Shown here one piece after another: positions 8,299 to 16,239 of a stretch of DNA of 64,000 bases. The DNA comes from Paratractidigestivibacter faecalis (GTDB lineage: Bacteria; Actinomycetota; Coriobacteriia; Coriobacteriales; Atopobiaceae): positions 460,742 to 524,741 of the forward strand of contig NZ_QSNG01000001.1 in the NCBI RefSeq assembly GCF_003416765.1, given 5' to 3'. The notes under the pieces were generated by a model. The model was not told the DNA's origin and did not search any database. It was given only the letters and a program-made list of their open reading frames with translations. Both the position numbers and the translations under genes were made by a program. Position 1 is the first letter of the stretch. Each line of letters starts with the position of its first letter.

Positions 8299-8366
8299 CG
8301 TTCTCATCCCAAATCGACATTTGACCCCCTCCGAGGGGTAGCAAATGTCGATTCAGGATGAGAACG
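8299..8366. repeat. Long imperfect intergenic inverted repeat
   Basis: CGTTCTCATCC (8299-8309) pairs with GGATGAGAACG (8356-8366), and ATCGACATTTG (8313-8323) pairs with CAAATGTCGAT (8342-8352). Three-base bulges separate the two stems. The loop contains CCCCTC/GAGGGG. There is no T-run, so it is not an ordinary terminator. It resembles a repetitive palindromic element, but no second copy was seen in the window. Confidence 0.8.
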
Positions 8367-8373
8367 CTTGCGC

Positions 8374-8393
8374 GGCGAGAAGAGCTTCTCGCC
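8374..8393. repeat. Perfect palindromic dimer of the over-represented 9-mer
   Basis: GGCGAGAAG-AG-CTTCTCGCC is a 20-bp inverted repeat, perfect except for the two central bases. It is the best of three such dimers in the first 8.4 kb. Confidence 0.85.
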
Positions 8394-8411
8394 GGGAAGA
8401 GCGTCTGCCGC

Positions 8412-8424
8412 GACAATTATTGTC
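8412..8424. promoter_or_regulatory. Candidate operator, 13-bp palindrome
   Basis: GACAAT-T-ATTGTC is a perfect palindrome about 150 bases upstream of the SPFH-cluster start. Position and symmetry suggest a repressor site, but no regulator gene is adjacent and no clear -35/-10 pair was found here. Confidence 0.35.
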
Positions 8425-8571
8425 CGGTCGTCAGACTAGGCTGAGCTTACGTCTACCGCGCCGGGACGTCCGCTGAACAAGGGGGCGAATCGCCCCGCTG
8501 CCTGTTCGGCGTACCATGGCGAGGTGTTTCGTACCGTCCCTTAGGCCAAGTCTTGCGGGAGGAATGCAACC

Positions 8572-9945
8572 ATGTCCCTGTTCCACAGCGAGAACCCCAA
8601 GGAAGAGCAGCATTCGGGCATCCTCGGCGCGTTCTCTGTAGACAACATCAAGTGGGAGCCGGGTGACGAGGCGGGCGCCTCTCTCGTTGCCTTCCGCTAC
8701 CCGTACGAGGACTTTCCCAACGGGTCCTACCTTCACGTGGCCCAGTCTCAGGTGGCGGTTTTCACCAACAACATGGAGGCTGGCAGCTCCCTTGATGCCA
8801 CCGGAGCGGGGGACTCCCAGGTCAGCGTCTTCGTCGGACCGTGCAAGATCAAGCTGGACACCGGAGATAGCCGCTTTGCACCATTCCGCAACGTGACTCA
8901 TGCGCTAACTGGCGGCTCCTCGGCATTCCACTCGGTGGTTTACTTCATCAATACCAACTACATGAACGAGCTCAAGTGGGGCACCACCGATCCCATCATC
9001 GTCCAGGACCCAGAGGAGCAGGTCAACGTTCACGTGCGTGCCTATGGCCTCTTTGGCGTGCACATCGAGCAGAATGACCCGGGCCTCGCCCCCATCCAGG
9101 CGCGCAAGTTCCTGGTCAAGGTCGTTGGCACGCGTAGCCAGTACACTCGCGAGGAGCTCACCTCCTTCATGCGCGCCAAGATTCTCGAGTACGTGCCCGA
9201 CCTTCTGGCAAAGTCCATCATCGAGAGGGGCATCTCGGTCCTCAAGATCTCGGCGTATCTCAGCGAGTTCTCGTCTCTGCTTCAGGAGAGACTCTCTGCT
9301 CACTTTGACTCCTTCGGCCTTGCTCTGGACAACTTCTCGTTCAACAGCATCAAGCCCTTCGAGGATGACCTTGCCGCGCTCAATCAGGCAAAGATTGTTC
9401 GCCAGACGAGCATTCTCGAGGCTCAGGGCAACGCCGCCAAGATGGACATAGAGTCCGAGGCTCTTGCGAGGAAGCGTGCCCGCGAGGGGTTCACCTATCA
9501 GCAGGAGCGCGGCATGGACGTCATGCAGAGCGCCGCGTCCAACGAGGGCGGTGGTGCCTCGGGTCTCATGGGTGCCGGAATGGGTCTGGGCATGGGCGTC
9601 GGCGTTGGCGGTGCCTTTGGAGCGGGTTTTGCCAACCTGGCAAACCAAGCCGTCGAATCCATGGGGGCGGGGGCGACGCAACCCACACAGCCTGCTTCTG
9701 CCCAGGGTACCGCATGCCCTGCCTGTGGACATGCCAACCCCGCGGACGCCAAGTTCTGCCTGGAGTGTGGAACCAAGCTCGAGCGAGGCAAGGCCTGCCC
9801 TGCCTGCGGCCACGTCAATCCGCCCGAGGCAAAGTTCTGCCTGGAGTGCGGCGCCAGGCTGGGAGTTCCTGTCTGTCCCGACTGTGGTACCCAGCTGCCT
9901 GGGGGAACCAAGTTCTGCCCCAACTGCGGAAGAAAGATCCAGTAA
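8572..9945 (+). CDS. SPFH-domain (virion-core-like) protein with three C-terminal zinc ribbons
   Basis: 457 residues. The first ~300 residues resemble the SPFH/Band-7 'virion core protein' family (YdjI-like): WEPGDEAGASLVAFRYPYEDFPNGSYLHV near the N terminus and FDSFGLALDNFSFNSI later. A Gly/Met-rich hydrophobic stretch (about 325-365) is followed by three zinc ribbons, two of the form CPACG...FCLECG and one CPDCG...FCPNCG. Family members form membrane-associated oligomers, often under envelope stress. It heads a co-directional cluster of five genes and is followed closely (12 bases) by a membrane-protein gene. The RBS is GGGAGGAATG. The exact role is unknown. Confidence 0.82.
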   Translation: MSLFHSENPKEEQHSGILGAFSVDNIKWEPGDEAGASLVAFRYPYEDFPNGSYLHVAQSQVAVFTNNMEAGSSLDATGAGDSQVSVFVGPCKIKLDTGDSRFAPFRNVTHALTGGSSAFHSVVYFINTNYMNELKWGTTDPIIVQDPEEQVNVHVRAYGLFGVHIEQNDPGLAPIQARKFLVKVVGTRSQYTREELTSFMRAKILEYVPDLLAKSIIERGISVLKISAYLSEFSSLLQERLSAHFDSFGLALDNFSFNSIKPFEDDLAALNQAKIVRQTSILEAQGNAAKMDIESEALARKRAREGFTYQQERGMDVMQSAASNEGGGASGLMGAGMGLGMGVGVGGAFGAGFANLANQAVESMGAGATQPTQPASAQGTACPACGHANPADAKFCLECGTKLERGKACPACGHVNPPEAKFCLECGARLGVPVCPDCGTQLPGGTKFCPNCGRKIQ

Positions 9946-9957
9946 GGAGGGCGTGTC

Positions 9958-10662
9958 GTGAACGGAATGACTAAACGCGTCGTGGTGGGAGAGGCCGTTG
10001 CGCTCGTAGCCTGGCTCATCGTCATGCTGGCCTGCCAGAACGTCCTCATGAGCCCCTTTGTCTTCTATACGTCTCTGCTCTTTGGGCTTCTCGCCTTTGT
10101 GGTGTCTGCTGTCTCCATGGCGCTGGCAGACCGCCAGGGAGGGTCTCGCGCCATGACGGAGACCGGCTTTGGGCTCTCGACGGTGCTCTCCGTCGGGCTC
10201 TTTGCAGTGCTCCTTCTGGTCAACACGGTTTTCTGCTTTGCCTCCTTTGCCTGGATCTCCACTACGCTGCCGGTCGTCGTGAACGTGGCCATCTTGGCCG
10301 TCATGGTGATTGCGCGTGTGGGGCTTGACTCTCACGCAAAGACGGCCCAGGCAAACGTCAATTCGGCGGCGGCAAAGACGGGGGCTTTCGCTGGCTTCTC
10401 CGGTCGTCTGGGCGATCTTCTGGCGCAGGCGGACGAGCCCGAGGTCAGGGCTGCCCTTCTCGCCCTCAAGGAGGACGTCTCCATGAGCTCGAATGTCTCT
10501 CAGCCCCACACACTGGACTTGGAAGGGCAGTTTGCGTCGGAGCTCCGCGCCATAGAGGCCTCCATCCAGAAGAATGATCCGATTGAGGAGACGCTTGGCC
10601 TGGTGGCCCAAGCGAGGACTACGTGGCGCAAGCGCAATGCGGCGCTGACCTCGATCAAGTAG
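9958..10662 (+). CDS. Four-helix membrane protein with cytoplasmic helical tail
   Basis: 234 residues starting at GTG, with AAGGAGG at 9944-9950 seven bases upstream. Four hydrophobic segments occupy roughly residues 8-125 (LVAWLIVMLACQNVLM, FYTSLLFGLLAFVVSAVSM, VGLFAVLLLVNTVFCFASF, VVVNVAILAVMVIARV). The last ~110 residues are polar and probably helical and cytoplasmic. I do not recognise a family. It sits 12 bases after the SPFH gene and 51 bases before a zinc-ribbon gene, so it is probably the membrane anchor of this cluster. Confidence 0.7.
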   Translation: MNGMTKRVVVGEAVALVAWLIVMLACQNVLMSPFVFYTSLLFGLLAFVVSAVSMALADRQGGSRAMTETGFGLSTVLSVGLFAVLLLVNTVFCFASFAWISTTLPVVVNVAILAVMVIARVGLDSHAKTAQANVNSAAAKTGAFAGFSGRLGDLLAQADEPEVRAALLALKEDVSMSSNVSQPHTLDLEGQFASELRAIEASIQKNDPIEETLGLVAQARTTWRKRNAALTSIK

Positions 10663-10713
10663 GCGTCCGGGATACCCAAAGTGGCATCCCGGTTAGGTGA
10701 ACGGAGGCTTGTC

Positions 10714-11526
10714 TTGGAGGTATTCGGGCTCACGTGCGCTGGTTGCGGCAGCACCGACGTCGACTTCAACACGGAGACTAGGAAGGTCACCTGCAACCAG
10801 TGTGGCAAGGTGGAGTACTACTCCAGGGCGCAGCTGGGCGCTACGGGCAAGATTGTCATTGCCAAGGACAACGCCATCAAGTTCTTTGGGGAAGGCAACC
10901 TTTCGGGAGCGCGCGAGTTTGCCGTTGACGTGCTGAACGTCATGCAGGACAACGCTGCAGCCCTCTTCATCGTGGCGTATTGCGACGAATTCGTCGAGGG
11001 GCAGGCGGGCGCAATGGAAGGGTTCTTCCGCAGGACGGACCCCATGCCGCTCGAGTCAGACGAGGTGAAGGACCTCATGGCGCTCTTCGAGGACAAGCTG
11101 CCCAACCTGCGTGACTTTGAGGTCCAGATGGTGACGCTCGTGGTCAAGAACCTCCAGAGCCCTGATGACCGTGCGAGGCTCAGCGAGTTCATCGACCGTG
11201 TGTGTCCGTACTGCATCTTGCACTATGCGTCCGAGGACTTCATGACGCCTGAGCGCGAGGACTTCTATCGTGACGTCGCCGGCCACTGCGATGTGCCCAA
11301 GACCTGCCTGGCTCTTCTCAGGGGAATCCGCGAGATTCCAAGCTCTCCCTGGAAGGCGGGCTCTTTCGCCATGAGGGCCAGGGCGACGTACTTTCTTGAG
11401 CACTACGTCGAGCCGGTGGGAAGGGTCGTTTCGGCAATGAGGGACGGTCAGTTCAAGCCAAAGTTCCTGCAGGCATACGCTCAGGAGCACGAGAAGTACC
11501 TAGCTGCTATGTCGCAGTCGGCATAG
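10714..11526 (+). CDS. Zinc-ribbon protein of unknown function
   Basis: 270 residues from TTG 10714, chosen because GGAGG lies at 10703-10707 with six-base spacing; a GTG at 10681 in frame has no such site. The N terminus is a TFIIB-like zinc ribbon: CAGCG (about residues 7-11) and CNQCGKVEYYSR about 25 residues later. The rest is helical and acidic with no membrane segment; HCDVPK- and CPYC-type cysteines/histidines occur at 165-200. I know no assigned family. Shared zinc ribbons with the SPFH protein suggest a common partner or scaffold. Confidence 0.65.
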   Translation: MEVFGLTCAGCGSTDVDFNTETRKVTCNQCGKVEYYSRAQLGATGKIVIAKDNAIKFFGEGNLSGAREFAVDVLNVMQDNAAALFIVAYCDEFVEGQAGAMEGFFRRTDPMPLESDEVKDLMALFEDKLPNLRDFEVQMVTLVVKNLQSPDDRARLSEFIDRVCPYCILHYASEDFMTPEREDFYRDVAGHCDVPKTCLALLRGIREIPSSPWKAGSFAMRARATYFLEHYVEPVGRVVSAMRDGQFKPKFLQAYAQEHEKYLAAMSQSA

Positions 11527-11590
11527 TCCGCTTCCTTAGTTTCTTTCTTAATGTTTTGCAATTGGGACATACCCAGAAGGGACAGCAAGG

Positions 11591-13234
11591 ATGGGAACTG
11601 AAGTCATCAACCTTGGCGGAGTCGAGCGCGAGCTTGCCCGTCTTGGCAACAAGGTCGACGCCCTGGGCTCTCACGTCTCCAGCGTGGAGTCCCAGATTTC
11701 CGAGGTCAGGGATGACCTCGCTGCTCTACGCAATGACTTTTTGACCATGATGGAGGAGCAACGACGTGCCTCCGCCCTGGAGCAGGCCGCCACCGAGTTG
11801 GTTAGCGTCAGACAGGAGATGGAGAGGAAGTTCGGAAACTACGGCGTCGTGCGCAACACCATGGTCGGCATCCTGCAGGCCACCGATGCGGCACTGGTCA
11901 GGAAGGCCACCATCTCCACGGTCTCAGAAGAGCTCATGATCTCTACCCCGGACTATTGGCTGGCCCCGGTCCTCGTGGCGCTGGCGGCGTGGATCAACAA
12001 CAACCGAGACCTGGCCGAGCGCGCCATTACCGAGGCCGTGCGTCGCGACAACGAGCATTCCTCCCTGGCCATGGCACTAATCTGCAGAAGAAACCATCGT
12101 ACCGGCACGTGTTACGAGTGGCTTGCTCGGTACTTCTCGACGCAGAATGCTGCCAAGATAGACATGGACTCCATGGTCTACATCGACGCCTACGTCAACG
12201 GAATCTTTGGACCAGACGAGAAGCACCTCTGCGACGACTACATGACTCGCTGGATCGCTCAGATCCAGAGCCAGACCCCACAGTTTGAGGAGAAGCAGTC
12301 GCAGTCCTGGGCTGAGTACTTCCGGACCTACGAGACCGACGGCGGCTCCAAGTACCCCGCGCTCAAGGCCGTGGTCAAGGAGTTTGGCTACATAGACAAG
12401 TACTTGGGCAAAATCAATGCCATCGAGAAGATCTCGACGGGCTTCGAGGGCATCAGGAATGCTGAGATCGACTCCCGCACGCTGGCCGAGCAGGTGGACA
12501 GTCACCTTATGGAGCTCGTCAACTCCGACGATCCCAAGGAACGCCAGCTGCGGGAGGAGGAAGAGTACCTCCTTGCGGTCAAGGCTTGCGAGGGTGACGT
12601 GACACAGGCTCGTCGCATGGTCAATCAGCGCAGGCAGGAGAAGCGTGAGCAGACCGTGAGCATCGTCGAGCAGATGACGCGCGTCGCGAGGGATAAGAGC
12701 CGCGGCGTCGATCACCACAAGAAGACTGCGTTGCGCTTCCTGGGCGGATACATCAACGATGGCTTTGCGAGGTATCGCGATGAGGAGACGCCTGACTTCC
12801 CGCAGGAGGTCACGCTCGAGCTTGACGGCTGGAGCGGACGGGCCACGACGGGGGATGAGGCTGCTGCTCTGAAGAGCGACTATGCCACCTTCATGGAGGG
12901 ACAGAAGGCCGCGGAGCTTGCCGAGCTCCAAAGGAAGACTGAGCCCAAGAACCTCAAGGTCGCGGCCATGGTCTGCGCGGTCGCGGGCATTGTGTTCTTC
13001 TTCATTAATGCGACGCTGGGCATCGCTCTGCTCCTGGCGGCGGCCGTCTGCTTTGTGACCCTGAAGGGCAAGGAGAAGGCTCGCGTGAAGGGCGCTGAGG
13101 AGATTGCCGCAAAGTATGGGGCCAAGACAGAGGATGGCGCCAGGGAGATTGACCTTGCGCTGGGACAGTGGAAGGCTGCCAAGGCCGAGGCGAGCGAGCG
13201 CGGTTCCCTGCTCAAGATGGAGAAGGTCGCCTAA
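11591..13234 (+). CDS. Coiled-coil protein with C-terminal membrane hairpin
   Basis: 547 residues. Residues ~5-85 have heptad-like hydrophobic spacing (VERELARLGNKVDALGSHV, then VESQISEVRDDLAAL), indicating a coiled coil. The middle is helical and charged. Two adjacent hydrophobic segments at about 456-492 (VAAMVCAVAGIVFFFI and GIALLLAAAVCFVTL) form a membrane hairpin, followed by a charged tail. It belongs to the SPFH cluster by direction and spacing (64 bases). The design, long cytoplasmic coiled coil plus membrane hairpin, fits a structural or membrane-remodelling partner. No named family was recognised. Confidence 0.7.
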   Translation: MGTEVINLGGVERELARLGNKVDALGSHVSSVESQISEVRDDLAALRNDFLTMMEEQRRASALEQAATELVSVRQEMERKFGNYGVVRNTMVGILQATDAALVRKATISTVSEELMISTPDYWLAPVLVALAAWINNNRDLAERAITEAVRRDNEHSSLAMALICRRNHRTGTCYEWLARYFSTQNAAKIDMDSMVYIDAYVNGIFGPDEKHLCDDYMTRWIAQIQSQTPQFEEKQSQSWAEYFRTYETDGGSKYPALKAVVKEFGYIDKYLGKINAIEKISTGFEGIRNAEIDSRTLAEQVDSHLMELVNSDDPKERQLREEEEYLLAVKACEGDVTQARRMVNQRRQEKREQTVSIVEQMTRVARDKSRGVDHHKKTALRFLGGYINDGFARYRDEETPDFPQEVTLELDGWSGRATTGDEAAALKSDYATFMEGQKAAELAELQRKTEPKNLKVAAMVCAVAGIVFFFINATLGIALLLAAAVCFVTLKGKEKARVKGAEEIAAKYGAKTEDGAREIDLALGQWKAAKAEASERGSLLKMEKVA

Positions 13235-13273
13235 TTGACAATCGCCGCATGCCGGCGAGGAATGGAGCGTGAC

Positions 13274-13468
13274 ATGTCTGACAACATGAACGTGACGGAT
13301 TCCAGCCCCTCCCTGACCGAGGGCATGGACGCCCTTGCGGAGCTCAATGACCTCTTCTCTGAGGATGACGAGAAGATCAAGGAGTCCGAGGCCAACGTCT
13401 TGAGCCAGAACCTCACGGGCTTTGCGAGCTGCTTTCCCGACTGGGACCTGCATCCGCCAGTAGCATAG
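13274..13468 (+). CDS. Small acidic protein at the end of the SPFH cluster, possibly truncated
   Basis: 64 residues from ATG 13274, with GGAG at 13264-13267; an upstream TTG start has no ribosome-binding site. The sequence MSDNMNVTDSSPSLTEGMDALAELNDLFSEDDEK begins strongly acidic, then becomes NLTGFASCFPDWDLHPPVA at the end. The abrupt stop, and coding-like sequence in another frame about 85 bases later, suggest it may once have been longer. Function unknown. Confidence 0.5.
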   Translation: MSDNMNVTDSSPSLTEGMDALAELNDLFSEDDEKIKESEANVLSQNLTGFASCFPDWDLHPPVA

Positions 13469-13753
13469 GGGCCGTCGTGTTTGCGCCAATTGTGACTCTC
13501 GTACGCGAGGGATGATTCTGGATTTGAGCAGCGACCACTTCCGTGTGAGGGATGCACTCGTATCGGAAGATGCTCGAGTGGAAGCCCGAGGACCCGTCCA
13601 TTGAGACCGTCGTCGTCACCACATGGGAGAAATGCGGCGAGGGACAAGAGCCGTACGAGCTTCTCGTCCACGCCCTCCAGGCGCATGAGGTCGCCGGCGA
13701 GTGCAGCCGTGACGTCAACGGCGCTCTGACCTTGAGTGGGATTTGCCGAATTA
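13469..13753 (+). pseudogene. Degraded coding remnant upstream of the IS3 insertion
   Basis: No intact gene is convincing. A short frame from ATG 13512 (MILDLSSDHFRVRDALVSED) stops after 30 residues. A second frame from ATG 13552 (MHSYRKMLEWKPEDPS) runs through ETVVVTTWEKCGEGQE and continues into the IS left end. Both look partly coding, as expected from a frameshifted gene cut by the insertion element. I do not recognise the parent protein. Confidence 0.35.
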
Positions 13754-13756
13754 CAC

Positions 13757-15195
13757 GGGGGTGCGGACAATTTCTTAGACACTACGGAGAGAGTACCCCA
13801 GGTCCCTGCGGTACTGCTCCGGGCTCCTCCACCCCAGGCTCCGCTTGATCCTGCCCGAGTTGTAGTAGGCGAGGTAGCCCGCCAGGCGCCGCCGGAACTC
13901 CTCGAAGCCCACCCCGGACCAGTCCCTGCCGTGGTAGAACTCCTGCTTGAGCCGGCCGAAGAAGCCCTCGGCCGCGGCGTTGTCGGGGCTGCGGCCCTTC
14001 CTCGACATGCTGCGCACCAGGCCGTGGCGCTCGCATATCGCCGCCCAGCCCGGCCACCTGTAGTGGCAGCCGCGGTCGGTGTGGACCACGGGCCGCTCGC
14101 CGGCCGCGAGCGTCGAGGCCGCCGCCTCCAGCATCGAGTCGGCCATGCGGGCGTCGGGGGACTCCGACAGGGTCCACGCCACGACCGCCCCGTCGAAGCA
14201 GTCGACCACCGGCGACAGCCAGCAGCGCCCCGACCCTATCGTGAACATGGTGACGTCGGTGACCCACAGCTCGTTGGGGCGCGAGGCGGAGAAGTCGTGG
14301 GTGCCGTCGGGGCGCAGCGGCAGGTTGGGAGGGGCCTCGGAGACCTCGCCGGCATAGCTGCTCCAGCGCCTGCGGCGCCTCAGGTAGCGCACCTCGAGCC
14401 CCTCCTCGCGCATGACGCGCCTCACGACCTTCTCGGAGACCGCCAGGGGCTCGTCGGGGTCCAGGCGCAGCCTCGCCCATATCGTGCGGTAGCCCCAGGC
14501 CCCGCCCCCGGCCTCGAACAGGGCGCGCACCCGCGCCCTCAGGGCGGCCAGGCGGTCGGGGGCGCCCCTGCGGGCGCGGTGGTAGTAGTAGGTGCTGCGC
14601 GCCACGCCGGCCGCGCGCAGGGCGTCCTCCAGGCCGAACCCGGGCCTAAGGGCGTCGGCGACCAGCGCCCTCTCCGCCGCCGTCAGCGAGTCCGGGCCCC
14701 GCCCCGGGCCGCCTCCTTTTAGGACGTCCAACACCGCCTCGGCCCTGGCGAGCTCCAGCCTCAGGGCCCGGTTCTCGGCCCTGAGGGCCTCCAGGTCCCC
14801 GGGGTCGGCCGGCGGCGGCACGCGCGGGGCGCCCCGTCCGTTCGCGAGCGACACCTCGCCCTCCCTCCCCGCGGCGCGGGCCCAGCCGCGCACGGTCTCC
14901 GGGTGGCAGCCGATCGACGCGGCGACCTCGGCGGGGTCCTCCCCGGCGAGCGCCCTGCGCGCGGCGTCGGCCCTCTGGGCAAGAGTATAGGGGGCGTGCC
15001 AGCCGACGCCCAGGTCGCCGGACGCCCAGCGCCTGATCGACTCGGCGGAGGCGAGCCCCGACTCCCTGGCGAACCTGTGGGCCGGCCGGCCGGACTCGCG
15101 CCAGAGCCCCAGGATGGCGTCCCTCTCGTCGCTCGAGTACATTGCGGGCTCCAATCCGGACGCCTGTCGGCGTCCAACTTTTCGTCCGCACCCCC
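13757..15195 (-). mobile_element. IS3-family insertion sequence with 3-bp target duplication
   Basis: Terminal inverted repeats GGGGGTGCGGAC (13757-13768) and GTCCGCACCCCC (15184-15195) bound a 1,439-bp element; weaker similarity continues inward (TT.GAC). The trinucleotide CAC flanks both ends (13754-13756 and 15196-15198), a 3-bp duplication as expected for the IS3 family. One transposase gene fills the element on the minus strand. The ends look intact, so the copy may be recent or active. Confidence 0.9.
13775..15142 (-). CDS. IS3-family transposase, single continuous ORF
   Basis: 455 residues from ATG 15142 (GGAG at 15149-15152 on the minus strand). The N-terminal part contains helix-turn-helix sequence (AEVAASIGCHPETVRGWARA) and a leucine-rich coiled region (LEALRAENRALRLELARAEAV) as in OrfA. 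The C-terminal part is the DDE integrase domain: VTDVTMF, HTDRGCHYRW and DNAAAEGFFGRLKQEF carry the D, D and E residues. Most IS3 elements split these as OrfA/OrfB joined by a programmed frameshift; here they are one frame. It catalyses transposition of the surrounding element. Confidence 0.93.
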   Translation of the reverse strand: MYSSDERDAILGLWRESGRPAHRFARESGLASAESIRRWASGDLGVGWHAPYTLAQRADAARRALAGEDPAEVAASIGCHPETVRGWARAAGREGEVSLANGRGAPRVPPPADPGDLEALRAENRALRLELARAEAVLDVLKGGGPGRGPDSLTAAERALVADALRPGFGLEDALRAAGVARSTYYYHRARRGAPDRLAALRARVRALFEAGGGAWGYRTIWARLRLDPDEPLAVSEKVVRRVMREEGLEVRYLRRRRRWSSYAGEVSEAPPNLPLRPDGTHDFSASRPNELWVTDVTMFTIGSGRCWLSPVVDCFDGAVVAWTLSESPDARMADSMLEAAASTLAAGERPVVHTDRGCHYRWPGWAAICERHGLVRSMSRKGRSPDNAAAEGFFGRLKQEFYHGRDWSGVGFEEFRRRLAGYLAYYNSGRIKRSLGWRSPEQYRRDLGYSLRSV

Positions 15196-15198
15196 CAC

Positions 15199-15345
15199 CT
15201 TCCGCTGGAACGCCATTCTGAGCGCCGACCCAAAAGGGCATCTAGTCGCTCGCTTATTGCTTCCACTGGAACGGCAAAGTGAGCGAATGGCAGAGGTTAT
15301 ATCTGACGCGCGGAATCGCCTTCCAGCGGGAGCCCCATTTGAGCA
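15199..15345. repeat. Three imperfect 26-bp repeats at ~60-bp period
   Basis: CTTCCGCTGGAACGCCATTC (15199 onward), CTTCCACTGGAACGGCAAAG (15260 onward) and CTTCCAGCGGGAGCCCCATT (15320 onward), each followed by a TGAGC-like end. They begin directly at the IS3 target site. Spaced multiple repeats of this size are seen at the ends of IS21-type elements, so this may be the surviving terminus of an older element into which the IS3 copy jumped. That origin is inference; no istA/istB sequence is present. Confidence 0.6.
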
Positions 15346-15444
15346 AGGCGCTGTCTAAGGCCGCTTGGCGAGTAGCCGTCCTGCCGTCCCTTGCTACCAT
15401 AGATCTCCCGACCCCGCGCACTTCTCGCCAGCAAAGGAGCCACG

Positions 15445-16239
15445 ATGGACCTGCCCGACACGCTCGCCGCCGACCTCTACGACTTTGCCTTCTGCCCCGA
15501 GCCCTGCTATGAGCGGCTCGTTGACCTCGCAAACCCCGAGCCGTGGGGAGAGGGCAATCGCGTCCTCAAGAACTACCTGCTGTTCTCGTTCAAGCGGGCA
15601 GTGCAGCTGACCAAGCGGGACCACACCACGGCCGCCGCGCCCTCGGCCCTGCCGATCGTCTTTGACGAGGGACTCTGCCTCTTCAACACCGGCCTCTACA
15701 CCCGCCGCTACGAGACCGTCTACGCGCTCTTTGAGCCCAACACGCGCGAGGACGCTCGCCAGAGGTGGTTCCTCAAGGGCTTCTTCAAGGAGAGCGACCC
15801 GGCGCTGCTCTCGTTTGAGTACCTGCCCTGCCGTGTGCGCTTTGCCGAGGACCCGTCCGAGCTGGTCTTTGACTATCGCCTGCCCATCCGCTCCAACATC
15901 GACCACATCCTGGGGGATGAGCGCAACCTCACGCGCATCCCGGCGAGCCTCAAGGGAGAAGAGAACTCCCTGCTGCTGCGACGTGCCTTCGAGGGCGCCG
16001 TAGTGGAGGCGGCGCGCCGTGCAGCGGCCAACTACACGCTTGCCGTTCCGCAGTTCTACAACGGGCGGATTCAGCTGCTCCTGCCGCTGTGTCTCACGGG
16101 AGACGAGCCCGAGCTCGCGCTCACCATCCAGCGCGAGGACGGCTTCTACTCGGCGCGCACCTGCCTCACGCTGGACATGGCCTACAACAACGCGCGCCTG
16201 ATCTGCCGTCCGGAGTCTTCTTGGATTAAGCGCGGCTAG
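15445..16239 (+). CDS. DUF3825 domain-containing protein
   Basis: 264 residues with AAAGGAG upstream of the ATG. The sequence matches my recall of the DUF3825 family: LYDFAFCPEPCYERLVDLA at the start, then NRVLKNYLLFSF, LCLFNTGLYTRRYETVYALF, and a C-terminal NARLICRPESSW. The family often occurs as the C-terminal part of proteins with OST-HTH/LOTUS RNA-binding domains; here it stands alone. Function is unknown, possibly RNA-related. It lies between mobile-element debris and a tRNA gene, a typical accessory position. Confidence 0.8.
   Translation: MDLPDTLAADLYDFAFCPEPCYERLVDLANPEPWGEGNRVLKNYLLFSFKRAVQLTKRDHTTAAAPSALPIVFDEGLCLFNTGLYTRRYETVYALFEPNTREDARQRWFLKGFFKESDPALLSFEYLPCRVRFAEDPSELVFDYRLPIRSNIDHILGDERNLTRIPASLKGEENSLLLRRAFEGAVVEAARRAAANYTLAVPQFYNGRIQLLLPLCLTGDEPELALTIQREDGFYSARTCLTLDMAYNNARLICRPESSWIKRG

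Larger units (their letters stand above)
8237..8571. other. Gene-free stretch rich in palindromes and 9-mer copies
   Basis: No convincing gene. It holds four copies of CTTCTCGCC/GGCGAGAAG (8256, 8272, 8374, 8385), a long imperfect hairpin (8299-8366), a 13-bp palindrome (8412-8424), and a smaller hairpin GGGGCG-AAT-CGCCCC near 8482. The last ~50 bases carry the ribosome-binding site of the SPFH gene. Confidence 0.7.

Noticed and set aside
13231-13782. A 183-residue minus-strand frame left of the IS3 element
   Set aside because: It overlaps the end of the coiled-coil gene and the small acidic gene; no start signal and no recognisable domain.
15199-15345. Possible CRISPR array
   Set aside because: Only three degenerate repeats, no conserved direct-repeat core of fixed length and no cas genes; a transposon end is more likely.
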